This document shows, piece by piece, positions 10,850-21,911 of a stretch of DNA of 64,000 bases. The translations under genes were made by a program, and so were the position numbers. Within the stretch, counting starts at the first letter, position 1; each line of letters starts with the position of its first letter. Below the pieces are notes generated by a model. The model ran no database searches. It was not told the DNA's origin and saw nothing but the letters and a program-made list of their open reading frames with translations. The DNA lies in assembly GCF_016906535.1 (NCBI RefSeq), contig NC_057378.1, positions 1 to 64,000 on the forward strand, given 5' to 3'. Source of the stretch: Rhizoctonia solani. Its lineage: Eukaryota > Basidiomycota > Agaricomycetes > Cantharellales > Ceratobasidiaceae.

Positions 10850-12120
10850 AGGGTGTCGGGTTGACCCAGAGCTCCATGCACGCGCAATGAGGGCGAATTT
10901 AGAGAGCAAGATCGTGCGAGGCGCGACGACTACTTGCACGATGGCTTCAACTCCCTGGGCGGATGTCATTACCAACAGCTTCGACCCCAGACCCAGCCAC
11001 AACCTCAAGCCCAGTAGCCATACTAGGTTGGATACTGACGGGGCGCGTTCCCGGCGGTTCCAATGCGGCACACTCAACAAAGGCGTACACTATAACACCG
11101 GAATGCATACGGTACACGCCATTGTTGTATTGTAAAGGCCGTTGACAAAGCTTTGAGTTGTCATGTAGGTTTGATATTGATAGGGAGTAGTCCCGGCGGT
11201 TCCCATGCGGTACACGCAATGGGGGCGTATGCCGTAGTACCGGGACACATACGGCATGTACCATTATTATCGGAGGGGCCACCAATTAAGTTCCAATTGA
11301 TTTTGTGCGTGAGATAATGGCCGAGTGCAGTCCCGGCGACTCCCATGCGGTACACGCAATGGGGGCGTACGCCATAGTACCGGGACGCATATAGTATATG
11401 CCATTTTTTCATTGGAAGGACCGCCGACGGGGTCTTAACCCGTTGTGTGTGTTTGATACCCATGGGGCTGCATTCCCGGCGGTTCCCATGCGGTACACGC
11501 AATGGGGGCGTATGCCGTAGTACCGGGACACATACGGCATGTACCATTATTATCGGAGGGGCCACCAATTAAGTTCCAATTGATTTTGTGCGTGAGATAA
11601 TGGCCGAGTGCAGTCCCGGCGACTCCCATGCGGTACACGCAATGGGGGCGTACGCCATAGTACCGGGACGCATATAGTATATGCCATTTTTTCATTGGAA
11701 GGACCGCCGACGGGGTCTTAACCCGTTGTGTGTGTTTGATACCCATGGGGCTGCATTCCCGGCGGTTCCCATGCGGTACACGCAATGGAGGCGTAAGCCA
11801 TAAGTGCCGGGATAAGTGTGGCATGTATAAATCTCATTGGTAACCTAGATATCTTGCAGTTAGGTCGTCGTCACACATTGTGAGTCCAGGTAGTCGTAGC
11901 CCTGGCAGTTCTCATGCGGTACACGCAATGAGAGCGTACGCCGTAGAGCCAGGGCACGTGCGATAGACCCAACCAACACCAAAGAGTCTCTGTTGAACAC
12001 GTTCCCGACATAGATGCCAAAGCAAATGAAACGAGCACCAGCCATCGTAGTCCAAGAGGTTCCCATGCGGTACACGCAATGAGGGCGTACGCCATAACAC
12101 CAGGACGCGGGTGGTGGACT
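10850..12120. repeat. Subtelomeric satellite 1: ~142-bp tandem units with nested hairpins
   Basis: About nine copies of a core with TGCGGTACACGCA, a short gap, then GGCGTACGCC recur at roughly 141-149 bp (near 11061, 11207, 11348, 11490, 11631, 11773, 11917, 12066, plus a poor copy near 10875). The best part is an exact 283-bp duplication: TCCCGGCGG starts at 11191, 11474 and 11757, each 283-bp unit holding two 142-bp subunits. Every core can fold into nested stems (outer TCCCGG/CCGGGA, inner CCCAT/ATGGG, and the self-palindrome GGCGTACGCC). Frames read through the array are by-products of the repeat. Confidence 0.85.
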
Positions 12121-12589
12121 CCTATACATTTACGGACGTGCGGTTAGAAATAGAGTTGAGAACAGATCTTGGACTGACCACGTGACAAAGGATAAAGCCG
12201 GGTCAGGGATTGATCACAAGACCGGACACACCATTGGAAATTCGTTGAGTCAAGCGGCCATGGCAAAATTTGCTAAAGCAATTTCAAGGTGTGATGATGT
12301 CAGGATATAATCATAAAATCAGAATAAGTATGCTAAGTCAGCAGAAATTTATGAGGCGGATATTATCGCATCCCAAACAAAGGATCACATCGAAAATTTT
12401 AAAAGAAGTGCGCTTAATATTTTAAGGTGGGTTGATGACTATGGCCGGTTGGAGTCCTACAAGTAATGTCACCCGGGCTGTTTATAAACGAGGCAGCTGA
12501 GAAGTAGTGCAGCATATTATTTTTGAACTACAAAGTAATCGGAACGTCATCATAAGACAGTCTCAGGATATATCAAAAAGGAAACAATG
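12121..12589. other. AT-rich spacer after satellite 1
   Basis: No gene, repeat or RNA structure is recognised. CACGTG occurs at 12179-12184 but is not close to a supported gene start. Confidence 0.4.
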
Positions 12590-13441
12590 CTACTCCTTAG
12601 AGGTCAATGTGAGGCCGTCAGGACTAAGAATCCAGGGTGATAGTGAATGTAGATTGCTACGAGGCTGTCCTGGAAATCGCAGATCCCCATGAGGTCCAAG
12701 CCTCGGCCATCCCAAACCTGTTTGAGTGTCCTCGTCTACTTCCATCGCATCCTCGTCTTCGTCCCATGGCCAGGAATCCTTCCAATGAGCGTCCCACCAG
12801 TCAGGACGAGAGCCTTGGGTGGGCCAGACACAAACTTGAGCGTCTTTTGCTTCAGACCCATGCAAATGAAGGGATGCTTCCCACGTATCCGAGTAGGTCG
12901 CTTGAGGAACAAGCAGAGCGTAGTTGCCACGTGAGGTTGATAGCCATAGACACTTATCGCTGGAAGGGGTGTTTTTAGCCAACTGGTTCCAACACATGGT
13001 GGGGACGATGAACTAGGTTGGAGGTGGATCATGTCTATACTCACCCTCCTCGAAATCGGATATCAGACCTCAGCTCGACATGTTGTATATCAGTTATTTC
13101 ACACCAAAACCAGTCCAAGTCGTAGTTTCCAAACCAGCAGCACTGAGCAAAAAGCCCAGCCTTTCCCACCAACGTCCCAACAATACCAATAGCGGTGATG
13201 CCTTTGTACGCAGCCTTGGGACCGCCGATTGGTAGAGTGACCAGCGCTTCATTTTTTCGAAATTCAAACAAGTGTAAAACACGGGAAAGTCCTGTACCGG
13301 GTGTTAGACTGACTTAGGGAGATATTATAATTTAGTCTCACTTTGCTCGGGATCGCACTGAATCAGTTCTTCTTCCGTAAGATCTATCTCAGGCCAAGGG
13401 GCATCTGGAGACGATTGATACTGAGTAGGCTCCGTATCCAT
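12590..13441 (-). CDS. Hypothetical protein, 238 aa, three exons
   Basis: Exons 13441-13342, 13291-13045 and 12959-12590 join in phase (33 codons plus 1, then phase 2, total 239 codons with stop). The N-terminus is acidic (LTEEELIQCD). The middle has a Gly-rich segment (LPIGGPKAAYKG, IGIVGTLVGK) followed by aromatic WFGNYDLDWFW. The C-terminal third contains an acidic cluster (WDEDEDAMEVDED) between Trp/Pro-rich segments. No family is recognised. It is divergent from the 13711 gene, with CACGTG at 13465-13470 only 24 bp from its ATG and two more in the shared 270-bp spacer. Confidence 0.55.
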
Positions 13442-13464
13442 GAGAGTCTACAGACAACACATAA

Positions 13465-13640
13465 CACGTGAGATTGATCAAAGAGCAATAAAACCGCTTA
13501 CTAGACTTTGAACGTCGGAGTGGATGAGAATGGTTCAATCAATAAAAACTAACACCTTGGATGCCAACGGCCGTCAAAACCAGACACAAGACAGCAGCTA
13601 GACCGGTCACGTGGCGTGCTATAGGGCTTTGGGTCACGTG
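13465..13640. promoter_or_regulatory. Three CACGTG sites in a divergent promoter
   Basis: CACGTG occurs at 13465-13470, 13608-13613 and 13635-13640 between the leftward gene starting at 13441 and the rightward gene starting at 13711. Sites sit 24 bp from one start and 71-103 bp from the other. A shared bHLH-type regulator is the simplest reading; inference from position and repetition only. Confidence 0.45.
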
Positions 13641-13710
13641 CGACGCGTTTTAACGTGTTCTGACACTCATCACACTTATAAGCTCTTGCGTCACACTTGT
13701 AGAATCAAAC

Positions 13711-15278
13711 ATGGCAAGCTCTTTCTATGGGGAACTAGTCCCGGTGCCGGAAGAAACGCTCTTAGAACCCGAGAAAGGCCGCTCGAGAGGGGAAGGATGT
13801 AAAGAACTTGTATTTCATTATTAAGGGTAAACTGACTATCCGAATCTAGTGATAGCGCGCACTTGCACCTACTTCCAATTTGTTGATAAGCACACTGGCC
13901 AGTATGTCGCGCCGCTTTATGAGCAGGCAACTCCACAGTTTCTTGCCGGATTGCGAATGAAGTGTCTTGTGGCGTCCTTGACTGGGCGCTCCCGCAACAT
14001 CATACAGGCGGGCTACTGGGGGGTCGATTTTGACGACTTACATTTCGTGCTGATGGAGATAGACGGGCTCACGGACATGACGTGTGAGAAGGCCCAGGCC
14101 TGGCGAAAAGGGTGAGTGTAACAATGTTGCCAGTGCAGAATAAAACAAGACATCTACTCAGGAAGGAATATGTGTTATGGATACACACGCGCCACTTCGC
14201 ATACGCCCTTCAAGAGCCAGTTGAGCCATATCGAGAAACGTGGAACAAGGCGTTCTCCGATTGGCAGAGGAACAATGAAGGGCGCCTACGGCATTTCCGC
14301 CCTCTAGATTGTGCGCGTGGTCAGCCGTCGTGGTGGGTTGGGAAGTTGGATTGGAGGCAACTAGTGGCCTATGAGGTGCCGGAGGAGGAAGAAGAAGAAG
14401 AGGAGGACGAGGAGGGTGAGGAGGGTGAGGAGGGTGAGGAGGGTGAGGAGGACGAGGAGGACGAAGGTGAGGATGAAGGTGAGGATGAAGGTGAGGATGA
14501 AGGTGAGGACGAGGGCGAGGATGAAGACGGGGACGAGGACGGAGACGAGGACCGCGGCGGTAAGGGTAAGGGTAAGGGTACTCTACGCAGGTCTGGTCGT
14601 TCTCAAGCCTCCCAAGGCCAAACGGGTGAGGTCAGGAGGAGCGAGAGGAAGGGTACGGCGAGGGCGGCCAACGATGCCAGCTCTCCCCCAGTTACTTTGC
14701 GTAGGCGGTCGCAACGGACGTCTACGAGCAGGGGTCAAGGTGCTCCGGGCGATAACGGGGAGCGACCTGCCAAGCGAGTACAAGTTGCTTCAACACCAGC
14801 TGCCGGCCCTTCCGGCTATGTCTCCCCCAGCTCGTCAAGCCATGCAGCACCTCTTTTGCCTGTAGCCGAATCTTCCTCCAGGGTGGTACCTGGTACTCGC
14901 GAAGCTACGGATGAGGGCAGTGACCCAAGGCCGACAAAGAGGGCTCGTTCTGACGCGCCTTCGGCCAAGGAGAAAGGCAAGCAGAGAGCCTCTGACGACG
15001 CGCCTACCGCGGGCGCCAGCCACACCTTTCGTTCCTCTTCCCTCCCCTCTCCCCCCCATGCTGCCCCCTCGGGTGGCCAGGCTTCAGGTGCGCCAAGCTA
15101 TCTCTCGAAAGAGAGAAGGGTGCTTACAGTAGGCGAATGGCTAGCGCGACGAGGTACGTCTGTGTCAAGGCACGAACATCTTCGAGCCGAGAATCAAGTG
15201 AGTCCAGCCGAGACACAAGATGCACGAGCTCCCGCCGCTCCTGCTCCTGCTCCCGCCGCTCCTGCTCCTGCTCCCGCC

Positions 15279-15373
<95 letters not shown>

Positions 15374-16223
15374 CGCTCCTGCTCCTACTCCCACCCCTAT
15401 TCCTACTCCCACCCCTATTCCTCCCACCACGCCGGCTCCAGCTCCAGCTCCTGCCCCCGCTGGCCAATCAACACTGCCGGCACCGCTTGGGACACTGCTT
15501 GAGGGTGAATCGCTGGAGGATCATGGCTCCGTTGATATGAGTCTGAGTAGCGCAGGCAAAGGTAATCTTCTACAACCATGTCTCAATTATCTACTTACTG
15601 AGCCATGATAAAGGAGCCCCAGAAGAGACCTCGGGTGCGCAGACCGGGTATCCTCAAAGGCCCGTTCAACAGCCAAGCGCCGCAAGTGCAGCAGACGGTG
15701 AGTTTCTACATTCATCTCAGGGCAGACATACTAACACTTGGGTTACGCCTGACTTGTAGTGCACAGGGAGCTATCCGAGGCGAGGAGTCTCCTCACCCAA
15801 GTGAGGTCGAACAGGCCAGTTCACTCAACCACGCCTGGTGAGGTTGCAGGATCTTCTCGTACCCGCTTGACTGGCGCTGAAAGGGAGAGGATTGTGAGCG
15901 ACGCAACCGTGGCTGTGCAAAATGCTGCTCAGGTTCTGGAGCGTGTGACTGGCCGCCAGGTACAACTTGATTTGCCAACAATCCGCCAGGCAGAAGCTCA
16001 GCCTCAGTCAAGTGCTGAATCTCCGCTGGTGAGCACCAAGGCTCCGCAACCGTCTCCTGTGGCAGGGTCGAGTAGGCAGCAGGTTGAACAATTACCACCC
16101 CAAAGGCCAAGAGATATGGAGGAGATCGGCAATCGAATGTCCGACCTTGACCTGGCCAACCGCGCGCCTGTTCGAGCAGGGAGGCAGCCGGGAGGCAGCT
16201 CTTCGCCTCCGCAGGGTGCCTAG
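13711..16223 (+). CDS. Large low-complexity (acidic and Ala-Pro repeat) protein, 765 aa
   Basis: Five exons (13711-13798, 13850-14111, 14162-15561, 15614-15697, 15760-16223) give 765 aa. The first ~185 residues look folded (FVDKHTGQYV, GYWGVDFDDLHFVLMEIDG, WWVGKLDW). Then comes a long Glu/Asp tract with EGEDEGED repeats (about residues 190-250), KGKGKG and basic RRSGRS segments, a Ser/Pro-rich linker, and an (Ala-Pro)n tract (about 472-550) encoded by a CTGCTC hexanucleotide microsatellite. The C-terminus has a helical, possibly coiled-coil block (LSEARSLLTQVRSN; VQNAAQVLERVTG). Charge blocks and basic clusters suggest a nuclear, largely disordered protein. No family recognised. The CTGCTC run should vary in length between strains. 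Confidence 0.6.
15225..15460. repeat. Coding CTGCTC hexanucleotide microsatellite
   Basis: CTGCTC repeats more than 20 times inside the 13711 gene, where it codes Ala-Pro in the used frame. All six frames stay open through it, which creates spurious Ser-Arg, Leu and Gly-Ala frames on both strands. Confidence 0.85.
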
Positions 16224-17061
16224 CTTTTGGGTTTGTGATGCCTCTTTGTCTACTTGCAAACTTCCCCTTGCCGTCCTTTGGCACATCGAATGGTTCTACT
16301 CGTGATCCCCCCCTCCCTCCTCTTTTGTTTTTAGTTAATGATCACATTATCTTTGCATTTCTGTTACATCTCTTTTTTCGTACAGAAGTAATGTGATTAT
16401 ATTGCACGATGTAGAATATTTTATTAAATAATAATATTATCACTTATAAATAAATTGAGAGCGCTAAAGTGACGTGGCAGAGAACAAAAGAATAGCCTGG
16501 CTGACAATGTGATATATATTTAAAAGAGGAAGGAAGACGAAAGTAAGAACAAAAAGGAAAGGGTAACTTGTTGCGCCCGTGTTGAGTTATTGTAGCATGG
16601 GCATTAGTACAAGTGGTGGGCTACTAAGTTGGGTCATTGTGCAGAGGATTTGCAGCACGGGAAACCTATAAGTTGGAGGTGAAAAGGGTACTGTCAGAGC
16701 TCAACGCGGCTAGCAATCAGTCCGACCTAATTAATACCTTTTATGTGGGGGGCCCTGGAGAAAGAGAAATGACGCTCCCGTGAATTTGTGTGAGGTCAGA
16801 ATAGCTAGCGGTACACAATGTAATTTGAATTGCACCTGTTTTACTTTATATACGCCGCTAAACTCTTTTCATCATTGGAGTTACGATTGCGTATTATTAT
16901 ACATGTACATATTTAGTGAAAAGCGCACAATATATGACTCTTTTACCATACCAAACCTGTTTTGTTGAGTGATCAAATTTCAAGCACGGCACCACAAGCC
17001 ATAGGGCAAACCGCAATTATATTAAAAGGCACAAACATGATAAAGTGGACGTATAATAGAA
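16224..17061. other. AT-rich spacer, terminator regions of two convergent genes
   Basis: It lies between the stop of the 13711 gene and the stop of the leftward RING gene. No coding signal is seen. T-rich and AATAAT/AATAAA-like stretches near 16420-16455 could serve the upstream gene's polyadenylation. Confidence 0.4.
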
Positions 17062-17635
17062 TTACAATGAACTAGAGCCACCTGTCGTTGACCTCAACGC
17101 TTCAACAGTGCTCTGGATGGCGTTTTCGAGCCTCTGAGCACTCGCTTCCACCATACCCGTAAGCTCTTTGAGTCGCTCGCGGAGCCTGTCTTCGGTCTGA
17201 CGTAGAAGCTCAGTCTCCCTTCTACAATTGCACAGGTAAGTCAATGAAAAAATTGTTGTATGAGTGCCATTGATTTACCTCTCCTCTTCGATGCGCCTCT
17301 CTAGGCTCTCCACCTCCTCAGAGTTGCTACCACAGACCTCGTGGAAGTATACTCGGATCACCTTGCGGTGATCAATATCTTTCCCACATCCACCGCATGG
17401 ACGTGGTAGAATCTTGATGTTCTCATAGCACATGGCACAGATTACATGCCCTTCAACCCCTTAGTCATGCATCTAAAGTAAAAGATTGACAGTACAACTT
17501 ACCACACTCCGTAAGGTACGTGTTGCGGGATCTATCTCCCGCAGGAGTATCATCGACCATTGTAACCGGCATTGTTCGGGTACATTTTTGACATTGCACC
17601 GCTTGCTCGTTGGGTGGAACGCTACTGCCAGGCAT
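17062..17635 (-). CDS. RING-finger plus coiled-coil protein, 157 aa (copy 1)
   Basis: Exons 17635-17503, 17459-17279 and 17221-17062 give 157 aa. A RING-like finger reads CQKC ... TEC-G.EGH-VICAMC ... CGGCGK, and the last exon is a Glu/Arg/Leu-rich coiled coil (RRETELLRQTEDRLRERL). The two flanking small genes at 17810 and 19558 share the design and intron phases (phase 1 in the middle of the RING, phase 2 before the coiled coil), so the three are paralogs. RING fingers usually mark E3 ubiquitin ligases; here this is family inference. It starts head-to-head with the 17810 gene across a 174-bp spacer. Confidence 0.65.
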
Positions 17636-17718
17636 TGGGTAAATAAAGGGGAACGTGCAGTAAGTAGCTATGGTTGCTGGTAACACGCAGCAGCTTTGGT
17701 TTAGCTTGGTGGCAAAGT

Positions 17719-17731
17719 CACGTGACACGTG
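17719..17731. promoter_or_regulatory. Paired CACGTG sites in the divergent RING-gene promoter
   Basis: Two CACGTG palindromes (17719-17724 and 17726-17731) lie in the middle of the 174-bp spacer between the divergent RING genes, 79-96 bp from each start. The central position suggests one site pair driving both genes. Confidence 0.5.
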
Positions 17732-17809
17732 ACCATTTAGTGCGTTCAATATATAAAAACGTGCTCGTTTACTGTTTCTTGCGATTTCCTTACTATCATC
17801 ACTCAGACC

Positions 17810-18380
17810 ATGACAAGCCAAAATCCAATCGACGTTGACTCCATGGTTGGACAATCCAAGTGTCCGATCTGTTACGAGATGAAGGATTCCATGTTTTCTT
17901 TCTTGTGCGGTAAGTCTTGATGCTACTACGCGTGTAAAGAAAACTTACTGGGCTATCACAAGGTCATATTGTGTGTGGAGACGTGTGTAAGGGGCTGTTG
18001 CCGACTGTTACGCAGCCGCTACGCTCAAGGATCCGTGACCCGGTGAAATGCCCGACTTGTACGAACGTACAGGGGAGAGCAACCCTGCGCCAGATTTTCT
18101 TTCTGGTGTCGCCGCACACGTCGCAAGCTCCTCTGAAAGAGGCGGAGAGGCAGTTGAAGGAGGTTTTGTGAGTTATAGCTCCCTATTTACTCTCATAACC
18201 CCATTTAATTAATTCGCGTGTTACAGAGAAGACAAGGCGGAGAGAAGCAGGGTGATAGAGGAGCTTGGCAAGGAAATCAAGCAGAACTCCAAAAGCCTTG
18301 CCGAGATCAACGCACACATCGATCAGCTGGCAAAGATGCGTGGCGAGCTCACCGGGGAACATAGGGAGACCACACCCTAA
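17810..18380 (+). CDS. RING-finger plus coiled-coil protein, 152 aa (copy 2)
   Basis: Exons 17810-17909, 17963-18167 and 18227-18380 give 152 aa. The finger reads CPIC ... FLCGHIVCGDVC ... CPTC, a typical RING spacing. The last exon is a charged coiled coil (EDKAERSRVIEELGKEIKQ). Intron phases match the paralogs at 17062-17635 and 19558-20104. The start MTSQNP is the first ATG after the CACGTG pair. A ubiquitin-ligase role is inference from the RING; no partner can be named. Confidence 0.7.
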
Positions 18381-18768
18381 GGGCCTTGTCGGTAATAGTT
18401 TTCATTGTTGTATATGAATGATCTTTAAGTGCCTACAAATATTTACCAAGCTTATATTTACGCCTTGCACCGTGTATATGATCTATCAATTTTCTAACAA
18501 ACTTAAATATGTCAATGGACGAATTTGTACCTGATATACCCGTGATTGCAGTACAAATATAATTGGCCCAAGATTCATCTCAAAGATCGCGTAATAAGTG
18601 TAATTATAGTCAAGTAGTGAATGGAATACAGCAAAGTGCGCAAAGGCAAACCTAAATGTACAAAACAGAGAAATGCTTGGATGGTTGAATATTGAGCATT
18701 TGCATTTACGCTTGCAAAAATGGCTGTTATTGGGTTCCAAGGGTAGCTGAAACAACTCCCGCTCAAAG

Positions 18769-19126
18769 CTAAGATAGTAGGTACATCCGCGAAATATAAT
18801 CAGTGCAATCTACCAGCTTCCAGGTGGGTTTCTTGGTAAATAACTGTGGAGGACAGAACACAGGATGGTGGGGCCAAACAAGGCGCCAGTCTGCGCCTGG
18901 TTGATTAGGCGAGTATTCCAAGCGAATCCGGTCCTGAAACCAGATGCCGCTGGGGGACGACCTGTAATGGCTGTAATCCCTGATGTTGTGCACGGGGGTG
19001 ATGGTGATATGAGCTGGGAGCCTGCAAAAGTCACAAGGGGTAAGTGGAAAGCATGAACTGTCGGCTTCACCGTGGCAGTTGCCATCAACACCGGGTTTTA
19101 CATTTCACCCGTAGACACGCCCACAT
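18769..19126 (-). CDS. Hypothetical protein, 95 aa, two exons
   Basis: Exons 19126-19092 and 19021-18769 join in phase. The second exon reads smoothly through HITITPVHNIRDYSHY, IWFQDRIRLEYS and WRLVWPHHPVF, rich in Trp/His/Pro like a compact folded protein. The short first exon (MWACLRVKC) may be an inner exon of a longer gene. No family recognised. It ends convergently toward the RING gene at 17810. Confidence 0.4.
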
Positions 19127-19143
19127 TGCAGACAAGTCTATTA

Positions 19144-19437
19144 TCAAACAAACTAAGACCTGGAGATCTTGCACACGGAGCAGCAAATAGAGGAATATGT
19201 GCTTTCACTAAAGTCTAATACAGAAAGAGCGTTGGTAAGACAGAACATAAGGATTTTGGCCAAGGACAAGGAAGTTGTCTGCTGGAATATTGCGGACCTA
19301 AAGAACCATTTATTGGAGGTGAATAACCTGCACTTATGTCCGCAGATACACTTGCAAAGGATGGATACATGTGATTGCATGGAGGACTCTGCGGGTTCCC
19401 CTTTCCGCACCAGTCCCTTGCTTGCCTTCCAATGACT
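19144..19437 (+). pseudogene. Possible orphan coiled-coil exon
   Basis: An open stretch beginning near LEILHTEQQIEEYVL has a heptad-like charged pattern resembling the last exon of the neighbouring RING genes. No RING exons lie upstream, because the 19126 leftward gene occupies that space. It may be a broken fourth paralog; low confidence. Confidence 0.25.
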
Positions 19438-19462
19438 CATGCCTTTTACAAAGTCTGATAGC

Positions 19463-19468
19463 CACGTG
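19463..19468. promoter_or_regulatory. CACGTG element upstream of the third RING gene
   Basis: CACGTG sits 90-95 bp before the ATG at 19558, the same distance as in the other two RING genes, and is followed by a second half site (ACGTGA). Confidence 0.45.
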
Positions 19469-19557
19469 ACGTGATTACTAAGATGTTGAAGCAACCTATA
19501 AAAAATGCCACATTGCAAAGCTGCATCAGTCCCCAACAGCGAGTAAGATCTTTTTTC

Positions 19558-20104
19558 ATGTCGACCCACCAGGCTAGCCAAGGCGTGAGCTCCGATCAAT
19601 CCGGGCAGTCTTTTACTTGGTGTTTGGCTTGCCGCTGCATTGCAAGCAGCGGGAATATCTTTGCTCTGGAGTGCGGTGCGTTGCAAGTTTGGGTAAAGTC
19701 TCATAAATCTAAGTCTATCAATAGGTCATCTTGTGTGTGAAAAATGTATTGCTGACCCGGGGACCGGTGGGGGTAAGACAGACTTGAAGCAATGTGTACA
19801 CTGCAAGGCTTCATGCAGCCCAGAACGCTCCTGGAGGGTCCATTTCAACGTGGCGCCCCCTGTGCTAAGGGGTTTGCTCCACAAGATGGATGAGGAACTT
19901 CAAGCTCTTTGGTAGGTCTCATTTGATAGGTACTACACTTGGTTTGATCTTAACACGTTGAATAGCATGGCCAAGCAGGAGCTGCAGAAGGCACAGCAGA
20001 GGCTTCTGGTGGCTATCGATGAGAAGATGAAAGAGAACGCCATGGTCAGCAATCAGCTTTTGCTTCTTGAGCTCCATCTCAGCCTGTTGAGCAAACAATC
20101 TTGA
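19558..20104 (+). CDS. RING-finger plus coiled-coil protein, 147 aa (copy 3)
   Basis: Exons 19558-19675, 19725-19911 and 19966-20104 give 147 aa. The finger reads CLAC ... FALECGHLVCEKC ... CVHC, then a coiled-coil exon (KQELQKAQQRLLVAIDEKMKEN). Exon boundaries are phase-identical to copies 1 and 2. It lies next to satellite 2. Divergence among the copies in loop lengths and flanks indicates old duplications. Confidence 0.65.
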
Positions 20105-20749
20105 CACCCAAAGGGAGATCGTGTGGGCGTGTTTGGAACAATGTAATCTACGTATGTGTCATGAATACACAATATCAATTGCCCCTTTTGGTAGCAGCCT
20201 TTAGTGTTAGGTACAATCAATTCTGAGTCTTGGAAGCCTGCTTCATATGATAGCGTGTAAGCTCAAGTATTGTCTGAAATACAGATGACAACCCGCCAAG
20301 CATACGCGTGTACAACATTTTCTCTAAGTGTATATACGAATAGAAGGTGTATTAATATCAACACATTTGGGTGGCTCTAATGTCCATGGCGTTAGTACCA
20401 GGCCTAGTCTCTACACAAGTTGCTTGTTTGGAAATCCCAGTATAAGAGCGTTGAGTGATATGTCTATGTACAAATGAAGCTTAGAGCTTATCATGATGAG
20501 TTCACCACAAAACAAAGTATACACAATCTTATAGTTACAGTTCCACGCCCCAACATATTTTCCAAGTTTGACATATGGCGTGTAAGTAAGTTGTATTACT
20601 GATTGATTTTACTTGTTGTTTACCGTGCGCGGATAACGGATTACAGAAATATGAGCACCATCAGAGAATCATTACTGCATGCTCTTTGCGTACAGAGTAT
20701 ATAGCTTGTGTGGCCAACGCAAATGCTGACTAATCAGGTTGCTCATGCT
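20105..20749. other. Gene-free AT-rich spacer before satellite 2
   Basis: No coding or RNA signal is seen. It ends where the palindromic 81-bp units begin. Confidence 0.4.
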
Positions 20750-21730
20750 CTTGATGCGTACTTAGTACGCATGGCGTGTGGTGCTATGTGCGCACCAGTA
20801 CAGATACCAACAAACCACAAGAGTTGCACTCTCTGTGCGTACTTTGTACGCATGGTGTGTGGTGCTATGTGCGTGCCAGTATAAATACTGACAAATCACA
20901 AGTCCTACACTCTCTGTGCGTACAAAGTACGCATAGTGTGTGGCACTATGTGCGTGATGGTGCAGATGCTGACAAATCACAATTGCTGCACTCTCCGTGC
21001 GTACTTTGTACGCATGGTGTGCGGTGCTATGTGCGTGCCGGTATAAATACTGACAAATCACAAGTCCCACACTCTCTGTGCGTACAAAGTACGCATGGTG
21101 TGCGGTGCTATGTGTGCACCAGTACAGATACTGACAAATCACAAGTCCCACACTCTCTGTGCGTACTTTGTACGCATGGTGTGTGGTGCTATGTGCGTGC
21201 CAATATAAAATACTGACAAACCACAACTGTCGCGCTCTCTGTGCGTACTTTGCACGCATAGCACTATGTGCGTGGTGGTGCAGATGCTGACAAATCACAA
21301 GTGTTGCACTCTCTGTGCGTACTTTGTACGCATAGCGTGTGGCACTACGTGCGTGGTGGTGCAGATGCTGACAAATCACCACTGTTGCACTCTCTGTGCG
21401 TACTTGGTACGCATGGTGTGTGGTACTATGTGCATGGTGGTGAAGATGCTGACAAATCACCACTGTTGCACTCTCTGTGCGTACTTTTTACGCGTGGTGT
21501 GCGGTGCTACGTGCATGCCGGTATAAATACTGACAAATCACAAGTCCTACACTCTCTGTGCGTACTTTGTACGCATGACGTGTGGCACTACGTGTGTGGA
21601 GGTTCAGATGCTGACAAATCATCAGTGTTGCACTCTCTGTGCATACTTTGTACGCATGATAAGTATCACACTGTGCATACTCTCTTTTTTGATGTCAAGT
21701 GTTGTGCTTGCTGTGCATACAAAGCATGCA
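20750..21730. repeat. Satellite 2: ~81-bp units centred on GCGTAC-(TTT/AAA)-GTACGC
   Basis: About twelve units start near 20756, 20838, 20918, 20999, 21080, 21161, 21241, 21318, 21398, 21479, 21559 and 21639. Each unit contains a 15-base perfect palindrome, a conserved TGCTATGTGCGTG segment and CTGACAAATCAC. Most palindromes carry TTT in the centre, but those near 20918 and 21080 carry AAA while their flanks keep the same direction. Frames across the array are repeat artefacts. Confidence 0.85.
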
Positions 21731-21889
21731 CTACTGGTGTTAGCTTGGATGTTTTTGTTCAAATGCTGACTAGTGTTCAGAGGTGTGATCTCCATGCATA
21801 CACTCAAGCCTAAGAGGTTTACCATGGGTAGCCTGGCTCAGTTTGGGACCCAGGTTGGGACCCAGCCTACCTAGCAACCTAGTTTCTCT

Positions 21890-21911
21890 GATTAACCTAA
21901 CCCTAACCTAA
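21890..21911. repeat. Interstitial telomere-like tract
   Basis: AACCTAACCCTAACCTAA occurs just inside satellite 2, in the same orientation as the terminal AACCT tract, mixing five- and six-base units. It may be the scar of a former chromosome end or a fusion/addition junction. Confidence 0.6.

Noticed and set aside
11161..11824. Minus-strand frames over satellite 1
   Set aside because: They repeat the same peptide every unit and stop with the array; by-product of the 283-bp duplication.
15165..15467. Minus-strand Ser-Arg and Gly-Ala frames and a plus-strand poly-Leu frame
   Set aside because: Shadows of the CTGCTC microsatellite inside the 13711 gene.
19153..19704. Minus-strand frame of 183 codons opposite the third RING gene
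   Set aside because: Overlaps exon 1 of a gene with RING Cys spacing and conserved intron phases on the other strand; no motif of its own.
20762..21463. Long minus-strand frame over satellite 2 with regular His/Tyr repeats
   Set aside because: It is the 81-bp unit read in a frame that stays open because 81 is a multiple of three; no start context, introns or non-repeat sequence.
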